Part shown: positions 36,139 to 46,676 of the stretch, piece after piece
How positions within the stretch are numbered: the first letter of the stretch is position 1
How the letters are laid out: each line of letters opens with the position of its first letter
Source: Segatella oulorum JCM 14966
GTDB taxonomy: Bacteria > Bacteroidota > Bacteroidia > Bacteroidales > Bacteroidaceae
Length of the DNA stretch: 64,000 bases
NCBI RefSeq assembly: GCF_000613785.1
Contig: NZ_BAJQ01000001.1
Location: forward strand, 1 to 64,000
Direction of reading: 5' to 3'
Position numbers and translations under genes: made by a program
The notes under the pieces: generated by a model
Seen by the model: the letters and a program-made list of their open reading frames with translations, nothing else
Databases searched by the model: none
What the model was told of the DNA's origin: nothing

Positions 36139-37674
36139 ATGGTTATGAAGATTAGAACATTAATATATAATATAGGTATTGGTGCAGTTCTTACAACAGG
36201 ATTGACCGCTTGTGGCAGTGACTGGTTAGACGTATCTCCCAGCGATGGTGTGCCGGCCGATGGTGCATTAAAGAATAGTGCCACATTAGAAAGTGCGCGT
36301 GTGGGGTTGTATAAAGCGCTCAAAGGCACTTCGGACATGTCTGACTATTATGGAAGAAACATGTTTGTCTATGGTGAAGTGCGTGGTGAAGACATGCAAC
36401 ACAGCATCTATGGCAGTAACAGAGCCGACTTTTATTACAAGATGGAATATAGCACAGCGAATGACTTCTCGCGCGGAAATTCTGTATGGCAGTCACCTTA
36501 TGTTGTTGTAAGCCGTGCCAACCGCATTATAGAAGCCAACAATTTGAGCGATGCTTCATCAAATGCTGCCACCATTAATCGCATCAAGGCAGAGGCTCGT
36601 GTGTTGCGTGCCTTAGCTATTTTCGATGTTACCCGCGTCTATGGCAAACCCTATTTGCAGGATAACGGTGCATCGTGGGGCGCAGCTTTATCCACGCAAA
36701 CGCTAAATCCTGCGGCAAAGGTGAAGCGTAGTACCGTTGCAGAATGTTATACGTTCGTGGAAAATGAATTAAAGGCTGTCATTGCATCGGGCGCTTTATC
36801 GACCGAAAAGACTGAGGGTTATGTGAATCAATGGTTTGCAAAGGGATTGTTGTCACGTGTCTATTTGACAAAGGGAGACTATGCCAATGCATTGACATTA
36901 GCGAAAGATGTTATTGACAACTCGCCCTATCAGCTTTGGACTCGTGACCAATATGTGCATGCTTGGTACAAAGATGATGCGGCACATAGTAACGAAATGC
37001 TGTTTGAAATTGCCGTTACCGGGTTTAATGACTGGAATGATCGTGAAGGTTATCCTTACTTAGTGACCGAAGATACAGACAAAGGACCTTCGGGTTATGG
37101 TGACATGGTTATCACAAAAGCCTTTTCAGATGCATTGCTTTCAGATGCTAACGACATCAGAAATAATATCGTTGCGGCTCCCACGTCACAGAAAGTTGTT
37201 GATGCGAACACATTCCTTGGCCGTAAAGTCTATTTGCGTAAATTCATAGGTTCGACCACACAAACCGACCCTCGCTATTCAAATGTTCCCTTGATGCGGC
37301 TGTCTGAGGTGTATTTAAATGCTGCTGAGGCTGCTTTTAAATTAGGTAACACGACAGATGCTGCAACCTATTTGAATGCCATTATCAGTCATAGAACGAC
37401 CAGTGCGACAACGGTTACAGCAAGTTCTATCACGGCTGACCGCATTTATATGGAGCGCCGAAAGGAATTAGTGGGCGAAGGCCACCGCTATTTCGATGCA
37501 TTACGCAGAGGAGAGACCATCACTCGCTATACCAATGCAACAAATCAAGGATGGCACCAAGTATTAAATGCCGACGTACAATCTTTTAATACGTGGACAT
37601 TTAAAAAGGAACTTCCTTTAATTCCTTCTATGGAACTGAATGGAAATGATATTCAACAGAATCCGTCCTATTGA
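36139..37674 (+). CDS. SusD/RagB-type surface glycan-binding lipoprotein 1
   Basis: 511 residues. Lipoprotein signal with lipobox LTACGSD, so surface-anchored at the mouth of SusC 1. SusD features: WLDVSPSDG after the Cys, TPR-like helices with RVLRALAIFDVTRVYGKPYL, and a C-terminal MRLSEVYLNAAEAAFKLGN followed by RRKELVGEGHRYFDALRRGE. It starts 6 bases after SusC 1; MVMK (36139) and MKIR (36145) are both possible starts. Confidence 0.95.
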   Translation: MVMKIRTLIYNIGIGAVLTTGLTACGSDWLDVSPSDGVPADGALKNSATLESARVGLYKALKGTSDMSDYYGRNMFVYGEVRGEDMQHSIYGSNRADFYYKMEYSTANDFSRGNSVWQSPYVVVSRANRIIEANNLSDASSNAATINRIKAEARVLRALAIFDVTRVYGKPYLQDNGASWGAALSTQTLNPAAKVKRSTVAECYTFVENELKAVIASGALSTEKTEGYVNQWFAKGLLSRVYLTKGDYANALTLAKDVIDNSPYQLWTRDQYVHAWYKDDAAHSNEMLFEIAVTGFNDWNDREGYPYLVTEDTDKGPSGYGDMVITKAFSDALLSDANDIRNNIVAAPTSQKVVDANTFLGRKVYLRKFIGSTTQTDPRYSNVPLMRLSEVYLNAAEAAFKLGNTTDAATYLNAIISHRTTSATTVTASSITADRIYMERRKELVGEGHRYFDALRRGETITRYTNATNQGWHQVLNADVQSFNTWTFKKELPLIPSMELNGNDIQQNPSY

Positions 37675-37801
37675 TTTTTTTGTGCACGGATAGGCTGTGC
37701 ATGTGAGGAAAATATGATAAAAAGACCGTCCTTTGTGGGCGGTCTTTTTATGGTTTTATGGGGCGTTTATACACTAATCGCAAAAGATTTTTCGTAAAGT
37801 A

Positions 37802-37833
37802 TTGCATTTTTTCTGAATAAATACTTAATTTTG
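37802..37833 (+). promoter_or_regulatory. Promoter upstream of the GH29 gene
   Basis: TTG at 37802-37804 and TAATTTTG at 37826-37833 form a Bacteroidota-type promoter. It overlaps a TTG start at 37831, which therefore cannot be the true start of the fucosidase; the ATG at 37873 is preferred. Confidence 0.5.
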
Positions 37834-37872
37834 CAGCCAACAACTAAATACGAAGATAAGAACAAAGAAACT

Positions 37873-39414
37873 ATGGAGCAGGAACAAGCTATGCACCACT
37901 ATACAGTAAAGCGATGGATAGGAATGTTGTGTTTGGGTAGTTTGTGCACCTTGATGTCGGCACAGGTGAGCAACAGTGTTGCTATTTTGCCTACCGATAC
38001 ACCCGAAAAGATTGTTGAAAAGGCGGCCAACGTGCGCCCTTCTGACCGACAATTCCGCTGGCAACGGCAAGAATTGACGGCTTTTCTGCATTTCGGCATG
38101 AACACTTTCACAGGAAAGGAATGGGGAGATGGCAAGACTCCTGCCGCAACCTTTAACCCTTCGGGGCTTGATGCCGACCAATGGATTAAGGAGTTAAAAG
38201 CAGCTGGGTTTAAAAGTGCTATTCTCACGTGTAAGCATCACGATGGTTTTTGCTTGTGGCCATCAGCCTATACCGACTACAGTGTGAAGCAATCGCCTTG
38301 GGAAAACGGGCAAGGTGACGTGGTGAAAGCCGTGAGTGATGCCTGCAAAAAATATGGAATGGGCTTTGGAGTGTATCTCTCTCCATGGGATAGGAACTCT
38401 GCTTTATATGGCACAGACGCTTACAATGATTACTTTGTAAATCAACTCACCGAACTGTTGACGCACTATGGTGCTGTGAACGAGGTGTGGTTTGATGGTG
38501 CCTGCGGCGAAGGTCCGAACGGAAAGAAACAAACTTATGACTTTGTTCGTTGGTATCGGCTCATTCGAAAGCTGCAACCCGAGGCCGTTATTGCTGTGAT
38601 GGGGCCTGATGTGCGTTGGGTTGGTACTGAAACAGGGCGTGGAAGAGACACCGAATGGAGTGTGGTTCCGATGAATAACCTTGACCAAACGGCGATTATG
38701 GCCAACTCACAACAGGAGCAATTACATCAACCTGCGGGGGACATGCGTGGGCAAGATTTGGGCAGTCGGCACGTGATTATGGATGCCAAGGCATTGGTTT
38801 GGTATCCTGCAGAGACCGATGTGTCGATTCGTCCGGGCTGGTTTTACCATCCAGATCAAGATAACAAGGTGAAGACACCCAAAGAATTGATGGATATTTA
38901 CTTCACTTCGGTGGGGAAAAACGGCGTGTTGTTGCTCAATGTTCCACCCAATAAGGCGGGGCGATTTGCTGAAGCCGACGTGAAGAGTCTGCGTGGATTT
39001 GCACAACTCCAACAACAGATTTTCGGACACAACCTGCTGAAACATGCTGCGGTAACGTGTAAGACGGTTGCAGGAAAAGGTGCTGCTGTCGTGGATAACA
39101 ACTATGATACGAGTTGTGAACCGAAAGCCATTCAAGGTAAGGCTACCTTTATATTTACCACACCCCAACCAATTTCTTTTAATGTGTTGTCGGTGCAAGA
39201 GGATATTCGCAAAGGACAACGTGTGGAGAAATTCAGCTTATCTTACCTGGATGTGCAGGGGAAATGGCAAAAGATTGCCACAGGAACAACCGTTGGACAT
39301 AAGCGATTGCTGTCGTTCCCGGAGGTAAAGGCGAAGAAAATAAAACTCACAATTGACGAAAGTCGTGGCATACCGACCATAGCCGAGATAGGACTTTATC
39401 GGCAGTCACCATAA
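37873..39414 (+). CDS. Alpha-L-fucosidase, GH29
   Basis: Retaining exo-fucosidase acting on alpha-1,3/1,4- or other fucose linkages of host glycans. 513 residues from ATG 37873; the signal peptide is RWIGMLCLGSLCTLMSAQ, with ATG 37891 an alternative. The (beta/alpha)8 domain shows LTAFLHFGMNTFTGKEWGDG, AILTCKHHDGFCLWPS (the HH of the fucose pocket) and NEVWFDGACGEGP, where the Asp near residue 208 is the nucleophile. A C-terminal beta-sandwich ends the protein. The sequence style favours the 1,3/1,4-specific subfamily (GH29-B), by eye only. Confidence 0.93.
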   Translation: MEQEQAMHHYTVKRWIGMLCLGSLCTLMSAQVSNSVAILPTDTPEKIVEKAANVRPSDRQFRWQRQELTAFLHFGMNTFTGKEWGDGKTPAATFNPSGLDADQWIKELKAAGFKSAILTCKHHDGFCLWPSAYTDYSVKQSPWENGQGDVVKAVSDACKKYGMGFGVYLSPWDRNSALYGTDAYNDYFVNQLTELLTHYGAVNEVWFDGACGEGPNGKKQTYDFVRWYRLIRKLQPEAVIAVMGPDVRWVGTETGRGRDTEWSVVPMNNLDQTAIMANSQQEQLHQPAGDMRGQDLGSRHVIMDAKALVWYPAETDVSIRPGWFYHPDQDNKVKTPKELMDIYFTSVGKNGVLLLNVPPNKAGRFAEADVKSLRGFAQLQQQIFGHNLLKHAAVTCKTVAGKGAAVVDNNYDTSCEPKAIQGKATFIFTTPQPISFNVLSVQEDIRKGQRVEKFSLSYLDVQGKWQKIATGTTVGHKRLLSFPEVKAKKIKLTIDESRGIPTIAEIGLYRQSP

Positions 39415-39670
39415 AGACGTGCCTCCACATGCGATGGAAGTCCGCTGAAAAACCTATGAAAAGAGATTTTGGCGGCTATTGATGTTGGGCAACATCAGCA
39501 GGGAATGTAGGATATAGGAATAAATTGTTTTCAAGGATGAGATGAATATCGAAACAAAAAATATAGCTTATTAGATTATAAAATCAGATGGAGTAAATAG
39601 TATTTCACCATGCGTGACAAAGTATCTATTTAGGATAAGGATTACAACAAAAATAAAAATCAACATTAGA

Positions 39671-42600
39671 ATGAAAAAGGGAAAACTCTTTCCGTTGAGC
39701 GTTCTCTTCCTAACCTGTTGCAGTTTGCAAGCTGCCGCAGAAGGGAATCTGACAACAAATCCGGCGCCTGCTACCGCTTTATCAGCGATGCAGAGCGTGA
39801 GAGCGCAACAAGCAAGTGGTAATGTTAAGATTACCGGAACCATTGTTGACAACACAGGGGAACCTGCTATTGGTGCAACTGTGCGTGTAAAGAATGGGCA
39901 ACATGGTGTAGTGTCTGACATTGATGGTAAGTTTATGATTGATGTCCCGAAGGAAGCACACTCGTTGTGAGTTATATTGGTATGCAAACGCAAGAGGTGA
40001 AAGTTGAAAATGCACGCGACCTTCACATCACCATGCAGCTACTGCACGCCAAATTGATGAGGTTGTGGTAACCGCTTTGGGTATTAAACGCTCGGAAAAA
40101 GCATTGAGTTACAATGTGCAAAAGGTTGGAAGCGAACAGCTTACCAACGTGAAGAACGTGAACTTTGTGAACAGTTTGAATGGTGCTGTGGCCGGAGTGA
40201 ATATCAATGCGTCGACAGCTGGTGTAGGAGGACCGACCCGTGTAGTTATGCGTGGTACGAAATCTATCACTGGTGGCAACAATGTTCTTTATGTGATTGA
40301 TGGTGTTCCCATGCTCAATAAGAGTGGTGGTGATATTGGTGGCGGCCGTTATTCGAGCCAACCCAGTGGCGAAGGTATTGCGGATATTAACCCCGACGAC
40401 ATCGAAAGCATCAGCGTTTTGACAGGTCCTTCTTCGGCAGCTCTCTATGGTTCGGCCGCCGCTAATGGTGTTATCATGATCAATACGAAGCGCGGTACGG
40501 AAGGAAAGGTGAGAGTTGCTGTGTCAAGCAGTATGGAGTTTTCAAATCCTTTCATCTTGCCTAAGTTCCAAAACACTTATGGTAACAAGGCTGGGTCGTT
40601 CTATAGCTGGGGCGACCGGTTGGCAACTCCGTCTTCATATAACCCAAAAGATTTCTTCAACACGGGTCATAACTACATCAATTCGGTGACGTTGACAACG
40701 GGAACCAAGACCAACAAGACCTATATCTCGGTTGCAACAACGAATGCTACGGGTATATTGCCCAACAATAAATACAACCGTTATAACTTCACCGCACGCA
40801 ATACGAGTGATTTTCTCAACAACAAACTGCACTTAGATGTTAGCGGAAGCTATATTATCCAGAACACACAGAACATGTATCGCCCTGGAGAATACTACAA
40901 TCCACTAACTGCTGCCTATCTGTTCCCACGTGGAGAGGACTGGTCTGCGGTAGAGTTGTATAAGCGTTATGATGCATCTCGCAAGTTGGCTACGCAGTAT
41001 TGGCCCTATGGTGACCAAGGAATGCAGCTGCAAAATCCTTACTTCATCGTGAATGATATGATGACACCAACGAACCGTAAGCGCTACATGTTTATGAGTA
41101 GTTTGAAATATGACATTCTTTCTTGGTTGAATGTAACGGGACGTGTGCGTGTTGATAACACCAATACCGAGTCAGAAAGCCGTTTCCATGCATCCGGACA
41201 GGGACTTCTTTATGCAGGAACTCATGGCAATGGTATATACAATCATTCCATGGGCAGTGACCAACAAACCTACTTAGACTTTATGTTTAACCTCGACAAG
41301 AGCTTTGGAAAAGACTATCGTTTGACGGCAAACTTTGGTGCAAGTTTAGAAGATTATCGTTCGAGCAGCGTTGGATTTGGTGGCCCGATATTGAAGGTTC
41401 CCAACCTTTTCTCATCGGCTGCACTCGATCCTGCTAACACACGTGCGAACGATTCAGAATTCCGTAAACGCGGAACAGCTATCTTTGCCAGTGCAGAGTT
41501 GTCGTGGAAGGATATGCTTTACTTGTCTTTGACGGGCCGTAATGACTGGAGTTCGCTCTTGGTGAATGCGAAAGAACCCTCGTTCTTCTACCCATCTGTA
41601 GCTTATCGGCCATCGTTAGCAAAATGGTTAAATTGCCAGAGGCTATCTCTTTCATGAAGGTGAGAAGCTCATTTACCGAAGTGGGCTCTCCTATTCCTGA
41701 TCGTTATCGTGGTGTGACGCGCGGAACAATCACCTATCCTATCGTAGATGGCATTCCTTCTATTCGCACTATTCTGCCTTTCTATGACTTTAAAGCAGAG
41801 CGTACCCGTTCATACGAATTGGGTTTAGACTTGAGAATGTTCAATAGTAAGCTCAATTTTGACCTCACATGGTATCATTCAAATACTTATAATCAGACTT
41901 TCTTGGCAGAGCTTTCTGCAACATCTCCTTACACGGGTATGTATATTCAAGCAGGCGATATTGCGAACTCTGGTGTAGAAATGTCGTTGGCTTATAACGA
42001 TAATATCGGCGGTGTTGATTTCGAATCACGCCTCATCTATAGCCGTAATGTGAACAAAGTGAAGAAGTTAGTGCACAACTATAACACGGGAATAGATGGT
42101 AAGATTATCAACTTCACAGAGACATCGGCTGGCGGAGGCTATATTCGTGAAGGCGATCGCATGGGAGATGTGTATATAACGAAAGTGTTGAAGCGTGATG
42201 CAACAGGTAAGATTGCCGTTGGTGCTGATGGTAGTCTCTCGTCAATGGATTTGCCAAATGGTGAGCGTTTGCGCATAGGTAATACCAATCCCGACTTTAA
42301 TATGGGCTGGAGAAACAGCATTTCGTGGAAGGGAGTGAACCTTTCGTTCCTCATTAATGCACGTGTTGGTGGCATTGTTACTTCTGCAACGCAGGCCGTT
42401 CTCGACCAATTCGGTGTGTCACAAGCATCTGCTGAAGCACGTGATCGTGGTTATGTTGAGTTGGCTGGCGGCTTAAAAGTTAACCCACAGAAATATTATG
42501 AGGTGGTTGCCAATCAGCAATTATTGGGCTATTACTATTATAATGCAACCAATGTGCGTTTGCAAAATATCAGTCTTAGCTACACCTTACCACGCACTTT

Positions 42601-42784
42601 GCTGGGACAAGATTGGCCAAGTGTCACGGTTGGTTTCATTGCCAACAATCTTTGGATGATTTATAACAAGGCTCCTTTCGACCCAGAGATTGCTGCTTCA
42701 ACAGGAACATACGGTCAAGGAAGCGACTATTTCAGTGCACCAAGCTTAAGAAACATTGGTTTCAGCTTGAAACTCAACTTCTAA
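39671..42784 (+). CDS. SusC/RagA-type TonB-dependent transporter 2, three frameshifts
   Basis: ATG 39671 (MKKGKLFPLSVLF) begins a signal peptide, then VKITGTIVDNTGEPAIGATV of the carboxypeptidase-like domain. Frame breaks at about 39952 (one G restored gives KGSTLVVSYIGMQ), about 40036 (leading into ARQIDEVVVTALGIKRSEKA, the TonB box region), and about 41600 (giving SAIVSKMVKLPEAISF). The plug shows RGTKSITGGNNVLYVIDGVP and SAALYGSAAANGVIMINT. The barrel ends IGFSLKLNF. All three breaks are one-base losses. The unit of about 1,038 residues is normal for SusC, so I treat it as one gene. SusD 2 follows after 3 bases. Confidence 0.9.
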
Positions 42785-42787
42785 AAA

Positions 42788-44395
42788 ATGACGATTATGA
42801 AACAAAAAATTTATTCAATACTGTGTGTGTCAGCATTAGCTACGACACTCTTCACTGCTTGTCAAGCTGACTTTGAGGACATAAACCGTGACCATCGTCA
42901 GCCCACGGAAGCACAATTAGAGCAAGACAACCTCAATGTTGGTGGCTTTGTAACGGCATTCGAGGAGAATATCTTCCCTGTAGGAGCCTCCGGTACAGGC
43001 TATGTGAACGACTATCAGATACCTTATACCCTCGGAGGTGCATGTTGGATTGGTTACATGGCGCCCGCAGCTAACAAGTGGGTTGGACGTGGTTTCCCCA
43101 GCTTTGCTTTGAAACCCTGGAGCCAATACACTTATAATGTGATGGCCGGAAAAGCTTTTCGTAATTGGTTTGACGTGAAAAAGCGCACAACAAACGACCC
43201 CGAAGGCTTTGCTGTTGCACAGATTATCAAGGTAGCTGCCGTGCATAAAGCTACAGATACCTTTGGTCCTATCCCTTATACCAAGGCAGGTCAAGAAGGA
43301 TCTACCGAAGCAGAATATGACGCTCAAGAGGATATTTACAAGGCAATGCTGAAAGAGTTGGATGAAGCGGTGCAGGCTTTGGCCAACGGTGGACATGATG
43401 TTTTCCCGAAATATGATATTATCTACGAAGGGAACTACACCAAATGGTGCAAATTTGCAAACTCTTTGATGCTGCGTTTAGCGATGCGTGTGGTCTATGC
43501 TAATCCCTCATTGGCACAGCAATATGCAGAGAAAGCCATCAATAATCCATACGGAGTGATAGAATCTACACGCGATGCAGCTCAGTTATCCAAAGGAGCA
43601 GGCGTGTCTTTGCGCAATCCTTTGGTTATCATCAATGGCAGTTATAACGATGTTCGCATGGGTGCTGAGATTTCATCTTATCTCAAAGGCTACAACGATC
43701 CACGTATTGCCAGCTACTTTGTGAAAGCAAAAAACAATGGCATTGAGGGATATTATGCCGTTCGAACAAATATTCCGACTACCGATGACTATTTGGATAA
43801 AACCAAATCATCCTCACTTAACGTGCAAGATGGCACACCTATCTACATCATGAAGGCATCAGAAGTCTACTTCCTTCGCGCTGAAGGTGCTCTCCGTGGT
43901 TGGAATATGGGTGGCGGAACGGCCCAATCTTATTATGAAAAGGGTATTGCAACTTCTTTCGAAGAGAATGATTTGAGTGCATCACAAGCAGCAGCCTATG
44001 CGGCAAACAGCACGGCTACTCCTGCAAATTTCGTTGATGCCTTGCACTCAGAATACGATACTCCTGCCACATCTACCATCACCATCAAATGGGAAACAGG
44101 AGCAACAAACTTCGAACGCAACTTAGAACGTATCATCACGCAGAAGTATCTTGCCATCTATCCCGATGGACAAGAAGCATGGTCAGAGTATCGTCGCACG
44201 GGTTATCCCCGCATTTTCCCCGCCGTACTGACAGCTACAGATTGCGATGTTGATGGCGATCTTCGCCCAACGCGCATTCCTTATTCAAATGATGAGTACA
44301 TTAAGAATCTGGCGAATGTGAAGAAAGCAGTTCAATTACTCCATGGAGCTGATAACGGTGCAACCCGTCTTTGGTGGGATAAAAAGGTTAAATAA
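42788..44395 (+). CDS. SusD-like lipoprotein 2 (SusD-like_2 type)
   Basis: 535 residues; lipobox LFTACQAD. It belongs to the second SusD-like family, as shown by FEDINRDHRQPTEAQ after the Cys, FGPIPYTKAGQEG, KWCKFANSLMLRLAMRVVYAN and a C-terminal ERIITQKYLAIYPDGQEAWSEYRRTGYPR. This subtype is the partner found in the Bacteroides high-mannose N-glycan locus. Either ATG 42788 or 42797 may be used. GH18 follows after 18 bases. Confidence 0.95.
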   Translation: MTIMKQKIYSILCVSALATTLFTACQADFEDINRDHRQPTEAQLEQDNLNVGGFVTAFEENIFPVGASGTGYVNDYQIPYTLGGACWIGYMAPAANKWVGRGFPSFALKPWSQYTYNVMAGKAFRNWFDVKKRTTNDPEGFAVAQIIKVAAVHKATDTFGPIPYTKAGQEGSTEAEYDAQEDIYKAMLKELDEAVQALANGGHDVFPKYDIIYEGNYTKWCKFANSLMLRLAMRVVYANPSLAQQYAEKAINNPYGVIESTRDAAQLSKGAGVSLRNPLVIINGSYNDVRMGAEISSYLKGYNDPRIASYFVKAKNNGIEGYYAVRTNIPTTDDYLDKTKSSSLNVQDGTPIYIMKASEVYFLRAEGALRGWNMGGGTAQSYYEKGIATSFEENDLSASQAAAYAANSTATPANFVDALHSEYDTPATSTITIKWETGATNFERNLERIITQKYLAIYPDGQEAWSEYRRTGYPRIFPAVLTATDCDVDGDLRPTRIPYSNDEYIKNLANVKKAVQLLHGADNGATRLWWDKKVK

Positions 44396-44413
44396 CAATT
44401 AAAGATTACGTCA

Positions 44414-45517
44414 ATGAAGAAATATTTTATTTTCAGTTGTCTCGTATTGCTCTTCACTGCAACCGCTTGTAGTGATTGGACCGAGACCGAAGGCAAGAAT
44501 ATTGATAAGCTATTAGCTGGTGCCGATGCTGCACAAGCTAAGGCTTATGAAGCCTATTTAGAGAACTTACGCGCTTATAAGAAAACCGATCATCCCGTCA
44601 CCTTCGGATGGTTTGGTGGATGGAACGGCGAAAGTCCTGCATCACGTTGCCTCTATAATCTTCCCGATAGCACCGACTTCGTGTCGCTATGGGATGGCTT
44701 TTCAAACTTAACTGCTGCACAACAAGCCGATTTGAAGCGTGCAAAAGAGGTGAAAGGCATTCGTGCTTTGGCTTGCGCTTTGCTCTTTGATATCGGCAAA
44801 GGCGTAACACCTGCGCAGCCTGAAGCATCAAAAAAGGCAGGCGAATCGTGGGAAACCTACAATAAAAAGTATTGGGGTTGGGTCGATGGTGATGAGGCAA
44901 AGATTACCATTGCTATTCAAAAATACGCCAATGCCATTTGCGATACCATCTATAAGTACGACTTGGATGGCTTCGATCTTGATGCAGAACCCAACTATGC
45001 ACAGCCGTTCCACACGAACAAAGAGATGTGGCAAGGCGACCGCATGAATATCTTTATCCGCACAATGGGCAAGCGTATCGGTCCGAAAGCCGAAACTCCT
45101 GAAGGCAGAAAGAAACTGTTGGTTGTCGATGGTGAACCCTATTGGTTCTCTGCCGACATGGCTTTATATTTCAACTACTACATTCTTCAGGCCTACGACT
45201 GCCGTTCTTATGCCGACTTAGATAACCGCTTGGGGGGTCTTGTTGCACAATTCTCTTCGAAACAAAGCGAAGAAGAAATTGCCAAGAAGCTCATTGTGAC
45301 CGAGAATTTCGAAGCTCATTCGGGCACAGGCGGTGTGACTTTCACCACACGTGATGGTAAGAAAGTACCCTCTTACATTGGTATGGCTACCTGGCAACCG
45401 CTGAAAGGACGCAAAGGTGGTATCGGAAGTTACCACATGGAGAAGGACTATGCAGCCACTCCTGTTTACAAATACTTGCGTCAAGGCATTCAATTAATGA
45501 ACCCTGCTGTTAAATAA
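44414..45517 (+). CDS. GH18 endo-beta-N-acetylglucosaminidase-like lipoprotein
   Basis: 367 residues; lipobox FTATACSD puts it on the cell surface. The GH18 barrel carries DGFDLDAE at 185-192 with the catalytic acid E192 and both supporting aspartates, so it is likely active rather than only binding. PVTFGWFGGWNGE and LYFNYYILQAYD are other family segments. In Bacteroides thetaiotaomicron the order SusC, SusD-like_2, DUF1735 proteins, GH18 defines a locus that cuts between the two GlcNAc residues of N-glycans. This cluster has the same gene set in a slightly different order, hence the assignment. Confidence 0.88.
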   Translation: MKKYFIFSCLVLLFTATACSDWTETEGKNIDKLLAGADAAQAKAYEAYLENLRAYKKTDHPVTFGWFGGWNGESPASRCLYNLPDSTDFVSLWDGFSNLTAAQQADLKRAKEVKGIRALACALLFDIGKGVTPAQPEASKKAGESWETYNKKYWGWVDGDEAKITIAIQKYANAICDTIYKYDLDGFDLDAEPNYAQPFHTNKEMWQGDRMNIFIRTMGKRIGPKAETPEGRKKLLVVDGEPYWFSADMALYFNYYILQAYDCRSYADLDNRLGGLVAQFSSKQSEEEIAKKLIVTENFEAHSGTGGVTFTTRDGKKVPSYIGMATWQPLKGRKGGIGSYHMEKDYAATPVYKYLRQGIQLMNPAVK

Positions 45518-45531
45518 TAAAAATAACGAAT

Positions 45532-46653
45532 ATGAAATATATCATTAAAGTCTTTGGTATCGCTTCTTTAGCGTGTCTCACATGGGCATGTTCCAGTGTT
45601 GATTATGACGACGTAGGCGATGAAAGCAAGTTGCCCAATGCGGTTTATATCGACGGAGCGGATGTGGCTCCCTTGACAAAACTCACAGTTGATGGCACCG
45701 GTGGAAAAGCTTCTTTCACCGCACGTGCAGCCAATAAGCTGAGCGGTTCCGCCACCTTGAAGTTTGCTATCGACGAGAAAGCGTTGGCAGAATATAATGC
45801 AGCCAATGGCACCAACTACAAGCTGTTGCCCGCAAACTATTATAGCTTGTCGGCAGAAAATCTCACTATTGCAGCCAATAGCGTGTCGAATGGGGCTATT
45901 GATGTCAATGTTCGTCCATTAGGAACCGATTTAGATGCCTCTACCAAATATGCTATCCCTGTAAAATTGGTGTCAGCTGAAGGTGCAACTCTCTTAGGTT
46001 CGAGCGCAACAAAGATATTTGCTATCGACCGAGTGCTTTATACAACCTCTATGCGTCAGCAGGGTTTCTACCTCAAAACAACATTTGCGACTCCTTATAC
46101 AGGCTTGCAAGAGTGGACGATGTCGTATGCTATAAAGCTCGATCGCAACAAAGATAACCAGGCAGTGCTCTCACCTGATTTCTATTCTCGCGTCACTGCT
46201 GATGGTGCTTTGCAAATGAAGGTAGGCGAAACGGACGATCCTAAGGCGTTTGCTAAAACCAAACTCCAGCCCGGTAAGTGGTATTACATCGCATGGGTTT
46301 ATAACCGTCAACACGTGAAATGCTATCTCAATGGTGTACTCGACAACGAGTTTGACGTGCCAAAGGTGGAGACTTTCACAAAGATGAATATGAGTTGGGG
46401 TGCATTCGTAGGTTATGTTCGCGAGATACGTCTTTATAACAAGGCGCTCACCGCATTCCAAGTCATGGATAATCTCTATATTGAAACGCCCGAAAATCCT
46501 AATTTGTTGTTCTACGCACCGCTCAATCAGCAGACGGGTGTGAAGGATGTTTCCAAGAACCATCATGCTATTAAGGTGTATGTTGCAGGTTCTAACACGA
46601 ACGAATACAATCAAAATTCGATTACTTGGCACAACGAACAGTTCCCCGAATAA
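45532..46653 (+). CDS. DUF1735 and LamG-like surface glycan-binding lipoprotein
   Basis: 373 residues; lipobox CLTWACSS. Residues about 35-165 form a DUF1735 (BT_3987-type N-terminal) domain: GGKASFTARAANKLSGSATL and YNAANGTNYKLLPANYYSL. Residues about 175-365 form a LamG/concanavalin-like sandwich: QPGKWYYIAWVYNRQHVKCY and WGAFVGYVREIRLYNKALT. Such proteins act as surface glycan-binding partners of SusCD. Gap of 14 bases after GH18. Confidence 0.88.
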   Translation: MKYIIKVFGIASLACLTWACSSVDYDDVGDESKLPNAVYIDGADVAPLTKLTVDGTGGKASFTARAANKLSGSATLKFAIDEKALAEYNAANGTNYKLLPANYYSLSAENLTIAANSVSNGAIDVNVRPLGTDLDASTKYAIPVKLVSAEGATLLGSSATKIFAIDRVLYTTSMRQQGFYLKTTFATPYTGLQEWTMSYAIKLDRNKDNQAVLSPDFYSRVTADGALQMKVGETDDPKAFAKTKLQPGKWYYIAWVYNRQHVKCYLNGVLDNEFDVPKVETFTKMNMSWGAFVGYVREIRLYNKALTAFQVMDNLYIETPENPNLLFYAPLNQQTGVKDVSKNHHAIKVYVAGSNTNEYNQNSITWHNEQFPE

Positions 46654-46676
46654 TCCTTATCTTTAAATAAAACAAA

